A stretch of 64,000 nt of DNA, from positions 2,480,001 to 2,544,000 of the forward strand of contig JACKID010000001.1 of assembly GCA_020638675.1 (NCBI GenBank), given 5' to 3'. Shown here in pieces: positions 24,925 to 33,296 of the stretch. Positions within the stretch are counted from its first letter, which is position 1. Every line of letters begins with the position of its first letter. The notes beneath the pieces are model-generated. The model searched no databases. It saw nothing but the letters and a program-made list of their open reading frames with translations, and was not told the origin of the DNA. The DNA comes from Planctomycetota bacterium. Lineage in GTDB: Bacteria; Planctomycetota; UBA8742; UBA2392. Position numbers and translations under genes: made by a program.

Positions 24925-26013
24925 ATGCCGATCGAGTTCAATTGTCCGTTCTGTGGCAAGCACTACCGCGTGGCGGACGCCAACGCCAACAAGCGCGTGA
25001 AGTGCAAGGAGTGCGGCACACCTGTCACGGTGCCGGACGCCAGTGGGCTCTCGCTCGAAGACACGGCACAGATGCGCAAGCTGCGCAATGCGCCCACCGA
25101 GATTCTGCCCGCCAATCGCCCGAACAAGAGCATGAGCGCGCTGCCGCAAGGCGCGATCCGCAAGGTCAACGTCCCGTCCGACACGGCCAGGATCAGCAAG
25201 CAGCCCCCATCGCGTCCTCCCCAGCCTGAGCCGGATGCCAAGCCGCCGGGCGGGAAGCTGCCCGCAGGCAAGCTGCCCAGCGGGCTGAAGGCGCCGCCGG
25301 GTCTGCCCAAGGGCGCAACGCGCGTGAGCAAGACGCGCACGATGCCGGAAGGCCCGAAGAAGCGCGGGCTGAACTTCGTGTTCCTGCTCGGGGCGCTCGC
25401 GTTAATCGTCGGCTTCTTCCTGCCGTGGGCCAACGTCGGGCTGCCGCAGTTCGAAGGCGGCGTGGCCGGCTTCGAGCTTGGCTGGCGCGCGGCCGACCTC
25501 GCGGCCGCCATCCGACTGGCAGGCCTGTACCCGGACAATCCCATCGTGGACGCGCTGCACAAGACACCCAACAACGCGCTGGTGATGTTCGCGCTGTACC
25601 TGATCCCGGTGCTTGCGCTCTACGCGATCGTCGACGAGTTACGTTGCGCCGGCAAAGGCAAGAGCCACTGGTGGATTCGCCTCCTGGCCGGCCTGTCGCC
25701 CGCGCTGGCGCTGGGAGTGGTGTACGCGGCGCTGCGCGAGCCGATTGACGCGTTCATGGCGGCCGACGGGCTGTCGCTGTCCAGGTACGACACCGGCGCA
25801 ATGATCGCAACCATCGGCCCGGGTGCATACACGATGCTCGGCGGCTGGTTATTCGCGCTGCTCGGCATTGTAGTCGCCCCCAAGGTGAAGAAACCAACGA
25901 CGCCCGCACCTCCGCCGCCCGAAGACGAAGAAGAAGACCTGCCCGACGTATCCGGCGCGGCAAAGCCGAAGCTGCCCACGCGGCGCGGGCCGGCCTCCCC
26001 CAGCGGCAAATGA
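24925..26013 (+). CDS. Zinc-ribbon membrane protein of unknown function
   Basis: 362 residues from ATG 24925 (MPIEFNCPFCGKHYRV, the usual start of this protein type); ATG 24901 is an alternative. The N-terminus is a CxxC...CxxC zinc ribbon (FNCPFCGKHYRV and VKCKECGTPVTV). A Pro/Lys-rich linker (residues ~50-150) follows, then at least four membrane helices (VFLLGALALIVGFFLPWA, ALVMFALYLIPVLALYAIV, LLAGLSPALALGVVYAAL, MLGGWLFALLGIVVA). The tail is acidic and proline-rich. The layout is common in Planctomycetota; no function can be assigned. Confidence 0.6.
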   Translation: MPIEFNCPFCGKHYRVADANANKRVKCKECGTPVTVPDASGLSLEDTAQMRKLRNAPTEILPANRPNKSMSALPQGAIRKVNVPSDTARISKQPPSRPPQPEPDAKPPGGKLPAGKLPSGLKAPPGLPKGATRVSKTRTMPEGPKKRGLNFVFLLGALALIVGFFLPWANVGLPQFEGGVAGFELGWRAADLAAAIRLAGLYPDNPIVDALHKTPNNALVMFALYLIPVLALYAIVDELRCAGKGKSHWWIRLLAGLSPALALGVVYAALREPIDAFMAADGLSLSRYDTGAMIATIGPGAYTMLGGWLFALLGIVVAPKVKKPTTPAPPPPEDEEEDLPDVSGAAKPKLPTRRGPASPSGK

Positions 26014-26041
26014 AAAGAGCCCGCCGGTTGGCGGGCTCTTT
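26014..26041. terminator. Bidirectional terminator
   Basis: A 12-bp perfect stem AAAGAGCCCGCC / GGCGGGCTCTTT with a GGTT loop, immediately after the stop codon of the zinc-ribbon gene and 15 nt from the convergent stop at 26057. A- and T-runs at either end of the stem suit both directions. Confidence 0.85.
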
Positions 26042-26056
26042 CGTGATTCATTCAGA

Positions 26057-26995
26057 CTACCAATCCCAGTCGCCCACGAATTCCTGGAACTTGTCGCCCG
26101 CCGACTTCATGAAGCCGTTGGTGTCGGTGATGGCGATCTCAACCTTCGTGTAGCGCTTGTCCATGTCCCAGTTCTCGTACGCCGTGCTGAAGTGCAGGAC
26201 GATGAACTTGTCTTCCTTGTCCGTGTGGAACCAGTACGCGAGGCTCGAGTTCCAGTCGTTCAGGATGATCGTCGGCTTGGCCTCGGAAGCCGTCAGCTTC
26301 TTGAGGCGCTTCAGCAGCAGCGCGTAGCCGTCGATGCCTTCTTCCACGCCGCTGATCAGTTCCAGCGCCGGGGTCTCCTGGTCGGACAGGTGCTCCTTGA
26401 GCTTGGCAACGTCGCCCTTCTCGATCGCGTCGCGGATGGACTTCACGCCCGGCGCGTTGTAGTCGAGGCGGTAGTCGTCCGCGTTGTAGCTGCTGAGGTA
26501 CCAGTTGCGGTGCGCGTAGCCGCCCGCTTCGTCGTCCCACTTGCCGATGCACTTGCAGCGGATCAGGTTGGCCGCTTCGCCGTTCTTGACGGCAATCACC
26601 GCGTAGTAGCCGACGCGCCCCTGCGCGCGCTCAGCCGCGTCTTCGCTGTAGTTCTTGAGAATGTTCGCAAGCAGTCCGGCGTAGGTCAGTTCCTTGTCGC
26701 CGTCCTTTTCGTAACTGTTGTTGTCCATGTACTCGCGGCTGTCTTCTTCGAAGCAGCTCTTGAGCGCCTCGAGGTCGCCGGCCTTGGCGGCCTTGACAGC
26801 CTTCTTGTAGACGTCGATCGGGCGCTTGTGGCCTTCGGCCTCGCCGTCGGCGATCTTGAGTGCGTCCGGTGCGGGCAGCGCCTCACCCTCGGTCACCACT
26901 ACGCTGCCGCCATCTGTCTTGTCCGCGATCACGGGCGAAACGAACATCGCGCCAAGCACGAGCGCCGCCACGCCTGCCATCAGAATCCGATTCAT
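26057..26995 (-). CDS. Secreted protein of unknown function
   Basis: 312 residues from ATG 26995, preferred to ATG 27001 because AGGGG lies at proper distance. Signal peptide MNRILMAGVAALVLGAMFVS with cleavage near VIADK. The mature protein is a charged domain with a repeated pattern: VYKKAVKAAKAGDLEALKSC and IRDAIEKGDVAKLKEHLSD both resemble short helical pairs. The C-terminal half is beta-rich (KPTIILNDWNSSLAYWFHTD). Related to SnoaL-like or ankyrin-like folds perhaps, but no clear family. Confidence 0.5.
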   Translation of the reverse strand: MNRILMAGVAALVLGAMFVSPVIADKTDGGSVVVTEGEALPAPDALKIADGEAEGHKRPIDVYKKAVKAAKAGDLEALKSCFEEDSREYMDNNSYEKDGDKELTYAGLLANILKNYSEDAAERAQGRVGYYAVIAVKNGEAANLIRCKCIGKWDDEAGGYAHRNWYLSSYNADDYRLDYNAPGVKSIRDAIEKGDVAKLKEHLSDQETPALELISGVEEGIDGYALLLKRLKKLTASEAKPTIILNDWNSSLAYWFHTDKEDKFIVLHFSTAYENWDMDKRYTKVEIAITDTNGFMKSAGDKFQEFVGDWDW

Positions 26996-27020
26996 GCGCA
27001 TCCCCTAATTTGACAAAAAT

Positions 27021-27055
27021 GGCCCGGTGAACACCGGACCCCGTTGTGAGCGCTC
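27021..27055. promoter_or_regulatory. Inverted repeats in a divergent promoter region
   Basis: GGCCCGGTGAACACCGGACC (27021-27040) is a near-perfect inverted repeat, and GAGCGCTC (27048-27055) is an 8-bp palindrome inside TTGTGAGCGCTCAGAGC. Both lie between the divergent secreted protein and acyl-CoA dehydrogenase genes, so one or both could be operators. No regulator gene is adjacent. Confidence 0.35.
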
Positions 27056-27191
27056 AGAGCATAAGTCACAGCAACGTCACGTCAAAATCAAATTGCACCA
27101 AACCGTGCTGTCGGCGCGCCCCGGGCAGGCGCTTGCGGGCGCGGCTTGCACACGTAAACCGTGGTCTACAAACTGCTTTCAAGGACGCGCC

Positions 27192-28349
27192 ATGGACTTT
27201 GCCCTCACCGAAGAACAGTCGATGTTCCAGCAGGCTGCGGCCGACTTCTGCAAGACAGAAGTCGAGCCGGTTGCCATCAAGCTTGAGGCCAGCCACGAGT
27301 TCCCGATGGAACTCACCAAGAAGATGGCCGAGCTCGGGTTCATGGGGCTGGTGATCCCGGAGCAATACGGCGGCGTCGGCGCGGACTACCTCGCGTACCT
27401 GCTGGTGGAAGGCGAGATCGCCAAGACCAGCATCTCGCTTTCCATGACGCTGGGCGCGCAGAACAGTTTGGTCGCGCTGCCGATCATGAACTTCGCAACC
27501 GAAGAACAGAAACAGCAGTGGCTTCCCCCACTCGCGAGTGGCGAAAAGCTCGGCAGCTTCGCATTGACCGAGCCCGGCGCAGGCAGCGACCCCGCGGGCA
27601 TGCGCACCACGGCCGAGAAGAAGGGCGACAAGTGGGTTCTGAACGGCACCAAGCTCTATATCACAAACGGCGCCGTCGCCGAGTTCCTGATCGTCTGGGC
27701 GGTGACAGGCCGCAAGCCTGACGGCAAGCCGCAGATCAGCGCCTTCCTCGTCGACAAGGCCGTCAGCCCGTTCAAGGTCGGCACGGTCGAGGACAAGATG
27801 GGCGTGCACGCCAGCCCGACGACCGAGCTGATTTTCGAGGATTGCGAAGTGCCCGCCGAGAACCTGCTCGGCGAGGAAGGCGCGGGTTTCAAGGTCGCGC
27901 TGGTGACGCTCAACACCGGGCGCTGCAGTGTAGCGACCCAGTGCCTCGGGCTGGCGGAAGCGGCCTACCTGCGCGCCAAGCGCTTCGCCGGCGAGCGCGA
28001 GCAGTTCGGGCAGAAGATCGCCGAATTCCAGGGCATCAGCTTCAAGCTGGCCGACATGATCACCGAGCTGAACGCCGCCAAGGGGCTGGTGTGGCACGCG
28101 GTGTGGTTAAAGGAACAGTTCGGGCTTTCCGACCCGCGCTTCATCAGCATGGCCGCGCAGGCCAAGCTGTATGCATCCGAGATGGCGGAGCGCGTCACCA
28201 GCGCCGCGATCCAGATCCACGGCGGCTACGGCTACATGCGCGAGTATCGCGTGGAGGAGTTCTTCCGCGCCGCACGCCTCATGACCATCGTCGAAGGCAC
28301 CAGCGAAATCCAGCGCCTCACCATCAGCCGCTGGGAGATGAAGGCCTAA
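27192..28349 (+). CDS. Acyl-CoA dehydrogenase
   Basis: 385 residues from ATG 27192 (MDFALTEEQSMFQQAAADF). The FAD-binding motif LTEPGAGSDPAG lies near residue 121 and the C-terminal motif RAARLMTIVEGTSEIQRLTI carries the catalytic base Glu368, the position used by short- and medium-chain enzymes. It oxidises acyl-CoA to enoyl-CoA and passes electrons to ETF. Sequence alone does not give chain length; the layout is that of butyryl/short-branched-chain types. No other beta-oxidation gene is adjacent. Confidence 0.9.
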   Translation: MDFALTEEQSMFQQAAADFCKTEVEPVAIKLEASHEFPMELTKKMAELGFMGLVIPEQYGGVGADYLAYLLVEGEIAKTSISLSMTLGAQNSLVALPIMNFATEEQKQQWLPPLASGEKLGSFALTEPGAGSDPAGMRTTAEKKGDKWVLNGTKLYITNGAVAEFLIVWAVTGRKPDGKPQISAFLVDKAVSPFKVGTVEDKMGVHASPTTELIFEDCEVPAENLLGEEGAGFKVALVTLNTGRCSVATQCLGLAEAAYLRAKRFAGEREQFGQKIAEFQGISFKLADMITELNAAKGLVWHAVWLKEQFGLSDPRFISMAAQAKLYASEMAERVTSAAIQIHGGYGYMREYRVEEFFRAARLMTIVEGTSEIQRLTISRWEMKA

Positions 28350-28379
28350 TCGCAAGGCTCCGGGCGGAAGCCCGGGGCT

Positions 28380-29198
28380 CTACTCGATCCACTTCACGTC
28401 GCTGAGAGTCGCCCGGAAGAACTTGCCCTGCTCCCACTTGTCGGTGCCGTGGTGCCAGCCTGCGGTGAACTGGCTGGGGATCGTGTAGCCGTCTGCCGTG
28501 ACTTCGTCCGTGAAGTCGGCGCCGAACTTGAGCTTGGCCCAGCTTCGGTCGTCGGTCTCGTCGCCCCAGCGTTCGCCTCGGACGCTTTCAATGCGCCCGT
28601 TGTCGGCGATCTTGAACTCGAGCGTGTAGTCCTCGCCGTCCAGTTGCAGGCGGCACACGGGCGTCTCGCCGGGCAGCCACTCGGCCGCCAGCAGCGCGGG
28701 CGGGAACCACATGGCTTCGCACGCCGCACGTCCTCGCGCGCTGCGCATGACATCGCGGCCCCTGCCCTTCACGATGTGCAGCAGCCCGAACAGCCAGAAA
28801 TTCACGCCCCCTTCGCTATCAAAGTAATGATCGCCGCCGGCCAGCTTCAGCGGCCAGCCCGTGGCCGCGCGCCAGGTGAACCCGCCGGGCACGCGCAGCA
28901 GCTCGGTGCTCTTGATCGGCAGCCAGCCGCCCTCCTTGCCGGGCTTGATCTCGCCGTCCAGGCGAAAGCGAACGGCGCGAATCGGCGGCGCGTCGGGCGC
29001 GATCATGTGCTCCAGCAGCTTGCGTGCGGGTGCGGGCAATCCGTCCAGCTTTCGTGCATTCGGCCCGCCCAGCGGCGGCATGGCCATCAGTTCGCGCTCG
29101 ATGCGCGCCAGTTTGCGCCGGTGCGACCAGAAGCCCGTCGCGCTCATCAGCACCACGGCCGTCACCGAAAGCACAATCCCGAGAATCAGCCACCCCAT
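28380..29198 (-). CDS. Membrane-anchored protein, DUF6544/DUF6920-like
   Basis: 272 residues from ATG 29198 (MGWLILGIVLSVTAVVLM); the frame continues upstream without a start that makes sense. One N-terminal membrane helix, then an extracytoplasmic domain with IRAVRFRLDGEIKPGKEGGW, FTWRAATGWPLKLAGGDHYF and AMWFPPALLAAEWLPG. This arrangement fits the DUF6544/6920 family of small membrane proteins of unknown role; family assignment is from memory of these motifs. The 236-nt gap to the divergent next gene shows nothing clear. Confidence 0.55.
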   Translation of the reverse strand: MGWLILGIVLSVTAVVLMSATGFWSHRRKLARIERELMAMPPLGGPNARKLDGLPAPARKLLEHMIAPDAPPIRAVRFRLDGEIKPGKEGGWLPIKSTELLRVPGGFTWRAATGWPLKLAGGDHYFDSEGGVNFWLFGLLHIVKGRGRDVMRSARGRAACEAMWFPPALLAAEWLPGETPVCRLQLDGEDYTLEFKIADNGRIESVRGERWGDETDDRSWAKLKFGADFTDEVTADGYTIPSQFTAGWHHGTDKWEQGKFFRATLSDVKWIE

Positions 29199-29434
29199 GA
29201 CGGCAAGGATTCGAATTCCCCGATTCCGCGCAAGCTGCCGCGAGCCGACGAATGGTACGTGTTTGGCAAAACAAACTTTTCGTAGGCAAGCGACTGTCCG
29301 TGCAAAGCGCGACGCCGGCGTGTCTTGCGCCGGGAAACTTTTCCGCGCGTTCGGCGCGAAATCCGGTTTGTGTTCCATCCGCCGGTACGATTGAGGGCGG
29401 GCTTCTCCCGCCCAGCACGAAGCGGAGCACGAAC

Positions 29435-29863
29435 ATGGCACTCACCACGCTCAAACGCGGGCGCAAGCCGCGCAACCGCAACCAGATCTTCGAACTCATC
29501 ACCCTCGCCCAGCGCATCTACCTTGAGACCGGCGGCGCCGACATCGACCACCAGATCAAGGCCGCGAAGCGCCAGCTTGAACGCTGCGAGCACTACGCAA
29601 ACCACCCGCCCCTTGGCGAGCAGGCCAAGGCACTGAGCCTCGTGAACGCGGCCCTGCGCGAGCTGCGCACGGCCGAGCAGATGCGCGAAAAGAAGCTCGC
29701 GGAATGCACCAAGCTCGTCGAAGAGGCGCAACAGTCCGAAATCGACGCGCAGGACCAGGCGTCACCGAAACCCACACCCGCACCCGATACGCCCCCACCC
29801 AAGCCCGATCAACCGGCCGCGACGGCGTCACCGGAAGACCGCCACGACCAGTCCGACTCCTAG
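29435..29863 (+). CDS. Small coiled-coil protein of unknown function
   Basis: 142 residues from ATG 29435 with GCGGAG upstream. The first ~100 residues are helical and charged (NQIFELITLAQRIYLETGG, QIKAAKRQLERCEHYANHPP, ALRELRTAEQMREKKLAECT), probably a coiled coil. The last ~40 residues are a Pro/Ala/Asp-rich disordered tail. No signal peptide and no family recognised. It is followed by a structured repeat element. Confidence 0.5.
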   Translation: MALTTLKRGRKPRNRNQIFELITLAQRIYLETGGADIDHQIKAAKRQLERCEHYANHPPLGEQAKALSLVNAALRELRTAEQMREKKLAECTKLVEEAQQSEIDAQDQASPKPTPAPDTPPPKPDQPAATASPEDRHDQSDS

Positions 29864-29898
29864 CCACCGCCCGCTGTTTGAAAACTGAATACCGAAGG

Positions 29899-29994
29899 AG
29901 TGGCATGCGCTTCCAGCGCATGCGTAGCGCGTGCTTCCAGCACGCGCAGCGGCCCGAGGCCGCTGAAACTCATCGCCTGGAAGGCGATGCCACT
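29899..29994. repeat. Four-hairpin repeat element, copy 1
   Basis: The ends are AGTGGCAT and ATGCCACT, inverted. Inside are four consecutive hairpins, each with a 3-nt loop: CATGCGCT-tcc-AGCGCATG (29904-29922), GCGCGTGCT-tcc-AGCACGCGC (29927-29947), CAGCGGCC-cga-GGCCGCTG (29947-29965) and CATCGCCT-gga-AGGCGATG (29971-29989). A second copy is at 42470-42567 with compensatory changes. It lies between the coiled-coil gene and the dienelactone hydrolase gene. Confidence 0.85.
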
Positions 29995-30053
29995 TCATTG
30001 CGCTCGGCATGTTCGCTTGGTGGAATCCCAAGCCTGTTTACGAGGAGACGAAG

Positions 30054-30902
30054 ATGAAGCGCACACTCTCAGTGATGGTTGCCGCGACGTTGGTGATCGC
30101 GGGCGTGATTGCGACGCTGCAGCTCAGTGACGCCAGCAACGCGCAGGACAAAGAGGCACGCCCGGGCGACGTGAAGGAATACTTCCCGGACGTCCAGACC
30201 AAGCTGGTCAGCTACAAGGACGGCGACGCGGAGTGCGAAGGCTTCATGGCCTGGGACGCGAACATGGACGGCAAACGCTCGGTCGTGCTGGTCGTCCACG
30301 ACTGGATGGGCCGCGGCAAGTTCGACGAGCAGCGCTCGCGCGAGCTGGCCGCCATGGGCTACCTCGCGTTCAGCGTTGACGTCTACGGCAAGAACGTCCG
30401 CCCGAAGAACCGCGACGAAGCGGCCAAGGCCGCCGGCTCATGGCGCGGCGCCGACCGCGGCCCGTTCCGCACGCGACTCAAGGCGGGCATGACGGCCGCA
30501 CTCGCCAGCGATCAGGCCGACGCGGAGAGCGTTGCCGCCATCGGCTACTGCTTCGGCGGCACGGCGGTGATGGAGCTGGCTCGCAGCGGTGCAAACCTGC
30601 GCGGCGTAGTCCCCTTCCACGGCGGCTACGGCAGTGAGCCGGGCGGCGACGCGGCCAACATCAAGGCCAAGGTGCTGGTGCTGCACGGCGCGGACGACAA
30701 CTTCGACGGCGTTGTGGTCCTCAACAACGAACTGAAGGAAGCGGGCGTCGACTACGAGATCGACCTCTACGGGCACGCCGTTCACGCCTTCACCAACCCC
30801 GACGCGGGCGACAACCCGACCGCGGGCGTCGCCTACGACGCGCAGGCCGACGAACGCTCATGGATCCGCATGAAGGATTTCCTCTGGGAAGTGCTCGACT
30901 AG
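30054..30902 (+). CDS. Exported dienelactone hydrolase-family protein
   Basis: 282 residues from ATG 30054, with GAGGAG upstream. An N-terminal membrane/signal segment (LSVMVAATLVIAGVIATL) suggests export. The alpha/beta hydrolase fold has the DLH nucleophile GYCFGG (Cys in place of Ser), an acid in LHGADDNFD and the histidine in YGHAVHAFTNP. The family hydrolyses dienelactone and many other esters; substrate unknown. Strong terminator after the stop. Monocistronic. Confidence 0.82.
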   Translation: MKRTLSVMVAATLVIAGVIATLQLSDASNAQDKEARPGDVKEYFPDVQTKLVSYKDGDAECEGFMAWDANMDGKRSVVLVVHDWMGRGKFDEQRSRELAAMGYLAFSVDVYGKNVRPKNRDEAAKAAGSWRGADRGPFRTRLKAGMTAALASDQADAESVAAIGYCFGGTAVMELARSGANLRGVVPFHGGYGSEPGGDAANIKAKVLVLHGADDNFDGVVVLNNELKEAGVDYEIDLYGHAVHAFTNPDAGDNPTAGVAYDAQADERSWIRMKDFLWEVLD

Positions 30903-30925
30903 CGCGAATTTGAAGCTGCTTCAAA

Positions 30926-30960
30926 GCCGGCCGGGATTCTTCCCGGCCGGCGTCGTTTTT
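30926..30960 (+). terminator. Rho-independent terminator
   Basis: A 10-bp perfect stem GCCGGCCGGG / CCCGGCCGGC with an ATTCTT loop, followed by GTCGTTTTT, 23 nt after the dienelactone hydrolase stop. Confidence 0.9.
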
Positions 30961-31055
30961 CCCGGATGGTGGAAATACAGTCTTAGTCCGCCTCGTTGAG
31001 AGTGTAACTGTGTTGCAAATTCTTTTTCGTACTACTCAACTACGGAGATCGACCC

Positions 31056-31568
31056 ATGAAGACGTTCACGCGCATTCTTCCCGCCCTGTTGCTGGCTTTC
31101 CTGTTCGCGGCCTGTGCCAGTTCCAAGGACACGAAGGCTGAAGGCGGCGAGCCCGAGCCCGCTGACATCGTTGACACCGCCGTAGCAGCCGGCGACTTCG
31201 ATACGCTTGTCGCAGCCGTCAAGGCGGCCGAGCTCGTGGAGACGCTGAAGGGCAAAGGCCCGTTCACCGTGTTCGCGCCGACCGACGCAGCCTTCGCCGA
31301 CCTGCCGGAAGGCACGCTCGATGAGCTGCTGAAGCCGGAGAACAAGGAGAAGCTGGCGAGCATCCTGACCTATCACGTCGTCGCGGGCGAGGTGATGGCG
31401 GACGACGTGGTGAAGCTGACCGAGGCCGAGACCGTCCAGGGCCAGAAGGTGCAGATCGAGGTCAAGGACGGGACTGTCTACGTCGATGGCGCGAAGGTCG
31501 TCATCACCGACATCAAGTGCACCAACGGCGTCATCCACGTGATCGACAAGGTCATCCTGCCGAAATAG
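31056..31568 (+). CDS. Fasciclin-domain lipoprotein
   Basis: 170 residues. Lipobox LLAFLFAAC with the lipidated Cys near position 20, then an acidic linker and a single fasciclin (FAS1) domain: VDTAVAAGDFDTLVAAVKAA, the H1 motif FTVFAPTDAAFADLP, YHVVAGEVMADDVV and the H2 region NGVIHVIDKVILP. Fasciclin domains mediate adhesion or matrix binding. Probably surface or periplasmic. A strong hairpin follows. Confidence 0.9.
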   Translation: MKTFTRILPALLLAFLFAACASSKDTKAEGGEPEPADIVDTAVAAGDFDTLVAAVKAAELVETLKGKGPFTVFAPTDAAFADLPEGTLDELLKPENKEKLASILTYHVVAGEVMADDVVKLTEAETVQGQKVQIEVKDGTVYVDGAKVVITDIKCTNGVIHVIDKVILPK

Positions 31569-31600
31569 GTGGTAGCCCTCAAACGCCCCCGAGGCTACCC

Positions 31601-31629
31601 CGGGGACGCGGCATCGTGCCGCGTCCCCG
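31601..31629. terminator. Bidirectional terminator between convergent genes
   Basis: A 13-bp perfect stem CGGGGACGCGGCA / TGCCGCGTCCCCG with a TCG loop, followed by TTTCTATTT. It separates the fasciclin gene from the glycosyltransferase gene on the other strand. Confidence 0.85.
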
Positions 31630-31632
31630 TTT

Positions 31633-32883
31633 CTATTTGCTTAGGACGACTTGCTCGACGAGCTCGCAGGTCTGGCGCATCCATGCTTCAGTGTCGAAGC
31701 GTTCGCTTATCTGCTTCGCGCGCCGTATGTTTTCCGGATTATCCAGCAGCTGGTTCAGCACCTTGGCGATACGTGCCGCCTTGAATTGCTTCGGCGCCAA
31801 ACCATCGCCGACGCCAAGATCGCGCACCCGTGAAAGGTTGTCCAGCTGGTCGTGCGCCATGTGGTAGATCAGGTGCGGAATGCCCGCCCGCAGCGCCTGG
31901 GCGCACGTCCCCACGCCGCCGTGGTACACCAGCGCCGCCGCGCGTGGCAGAACTTCGCTGAACGGGATGTAGCTCGCGTGCATGACCGTCTCGGGCAGCT
32001 TCGCGGGAACGGTCTCGCGGAAGCGCGTGATCAGCAGCCCGCGACGGCCTGTAAGCTTCAGCGCCTCGACCGCCTGCGCAAAGAAGTCGTGCCCGTGGGC
32101 CATGGCGCTTCCGGGCGTGAAAACCACCGGCGGCTCGCCCGCCTGCAGGAATGATTCAACCTCGGGCGGCATCTCGTGCATGCCCTTTTCGTCGAACATG
32201 GGAAAGCCCGTCAGGCGCGTCTGCTTCGGCCAGTCCGGCTGCGGCGGCCCGAACCAATCCGGGAACAGCCCCAGCACGCGATCCGGCGAGTGCCACCACG
32301 ACCGGATGATGTCCCGCACCGGCGGCAAGCCGTGGCTCGCGCGGAAGCGGTTCAGCTCGGGCAAGACGGCCTTGTCGGCGACTTTGCCCCCGGCCCACCA
32401 CTGGAAGGCTTTCAGGAAGCCGGGCGCCCACTGGGGTATCGGCGCGCCGTGCAGCATCGGCTGGCGGTAGCGGCTCAGGAACAGGCAGGGCGCGAGGTGC
32501 ACGCTGGCCAGAGGGATATCCAGCAGGTCGCGCGCGTTGCGTGCGCCGAACGCCAGCGTGCCCGCCAGCATGACGGTTTCGCCGGGCTTGTTAAGCTCGC
32601 GGGCGTACTCGAGTATCGGCGCATAGCTGTGGTTCAGCGCCTTCTCGACCAGTACGTTGAATGCCTTCTTCGGGTGCCACAGGTCCGGGTCTTCCTGCGC
32701 GCGCTCGAAGTCTTCACGCGTGCCGACGGCGCGGAATGGAATGCCCGCACGGCCCGCCAGGTCTTCGAAGTAGCCGCTGGTGATGAGGAACGGCTCATGC
32801 CCGCGGGCCTGCAGCGCCTTGCCCAGCCCGACGAACGGGTGCACGTCGCCGGAGCTGCCCATGGGATACATCAGGATACGCAT
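31633..32883 (-). CDS. Glycosyltransferase, GT1/MGT (UDP-glycosyltransferase-like) family
   Basis: 416 residues. The N-terminal acceptor domain begins ILMYPMGSSGDVHPFVGLGK, a hallmark of this family, with the basic His in GDVHP. The C-terminal sugar-nucleotide domain has VVFTPGSAMAH, YIPFSEVLPRAAALVYHGG and VGTCAQALRAGIPHLIYHM. The family transfers sugars to small lipophilic acceptors such as sterols, carotenoids or polyketides. The acceptor is unknown. The divergent ClpS operon starts 68 nt away. Confidence 0.85.
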   Translation of the reverse strand: MRILMYPMGSSGDVHPFVGLGKALQARGHEPFLITSGYFEDLAGRAGIPFRAVGTREDFERAQEDPDLWHPKKAFNVLVEKALNHSYAPILEYARELNKPGETVMLAGTLAFGARNARDLLDIPLASVHLAPCLFLSRYRQPMLHGAPIPQWAPGFLKAFQWWAGGKVADKAVLPELNRFRASHGLPPVRDIIRSWWHSPDRVLGLFPDWFGPPQPDWPKQTRLTGFPMFDEKGMHEMPPEVESFLQAGEPPVVFTPGSAMAHGHDFFAQAVEALKLTGRRGLLITRFRETVPAKLPETVMHASYIPFSEVLPRAAALVYHGGVGTCAQALRAGIPHLIYHMAHDQLDNLSRVRDLGVGDGLAPKQFKAARIAKVLNQLLDNPENIRRAKQISERFDTEAWMRQTCELVEQVVLSK

Positions 32884-32939
32884 CTAGTACCGGCGGCAGG
32901 TTTTATGCCCGTTGAGACAATTCCATGACGCACGCACGG

Positions 32940-32945
32940 TATAAT
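32940..32945 (+). promoter_or_regulatory. -10 box of the ClpS operon, giving a leaderless start
   Basis: A perfect TATAAT lies 6 nt before the ATG at 32952. Transcription would start at or next to the start codon, so the mRNA is likely leaderless; there is no SD. No convincing -35 is found at the normal distance (TTGAGA at 32912-32917 is too far). Confidence 0.45.
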
Positions 32946-32951
32946 CCGTCT

Positions 32952-33296
32952 ATGCCCGACGATACCCCTTCCGACCCGCAGTTCGAGCCGGACGACACCC
33001 ACGGCGAGCCAGGCCGTGAGGACAGCACCATGATCGCGGCGCGGGCGAAGGTCTGGTTCTTCGACGACGACAAGACACCGGTGGATTTCGTGCTGTTCGT
33101 GCTCGAGCAGTACTTCGGGTTCGACGAGTCCAAGGCCCGCGTGATCACCGACCGCATTCGCAAGCAAGGCAAGGCGATGGTCGCGGAGCTGCCGGCCATC
33201 CCGGCCGAGATCGCAAGGCGCAAAGTAGACCAGGCCGCGGCCGACGCCGGCTACCCGTTCAAGGTCGAAGTAGAAGCCGGCCCGCAGATCGTCTGA
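32952..33296 (+). CDS. Divergent ClpS-like adaptor (DDD variant)
   Basis: 114 residues from ATG 32952; the first ~30 residues are an acidic, disordered N-terminal extension as in ClpS. The fold follows the family (VWFFDDDKTPVDFVLFVLEQ, YFGFDESKARVITDRI, QGKAMVAELPAIPAEIARRK). The binding-site Asn of the NDD motif is Asp here (D38-D39-D40) and the His contacting the N-terminal amine is Arg (R70). So it should still reach ClpA/ClpC-type unfoldases but may recognise a different ligand, or none. Its stop overlaps the next start (TGATG). First gene of a four-gene ClpS operon. Confidence 0.75.
   Translation: MPDDTPSDPQFEPDDTHGEPGREDSTMIAARAKVWFFDDDKTPVDFVLFVLEQYFGFDESKARVITDRIRKQGKAMVAELPAIPAEIARRKVDQAAADAGYPFKVEVEAGPQIV

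Noticed and set aside
27048..27055. lac-operator-like palindrome GAGCGCTC
   Set aside because: Eight bases are too few to claim a specific regulator and no LacI-family gene is near. It is kept only as part of a low-confidence regulatory region.
32925..32951. ATG at 32925 as start of the first ClpS gene
   Set aside because: It lies upstream of the TATAAT box, has no SD, and adds residues not expected in the family.
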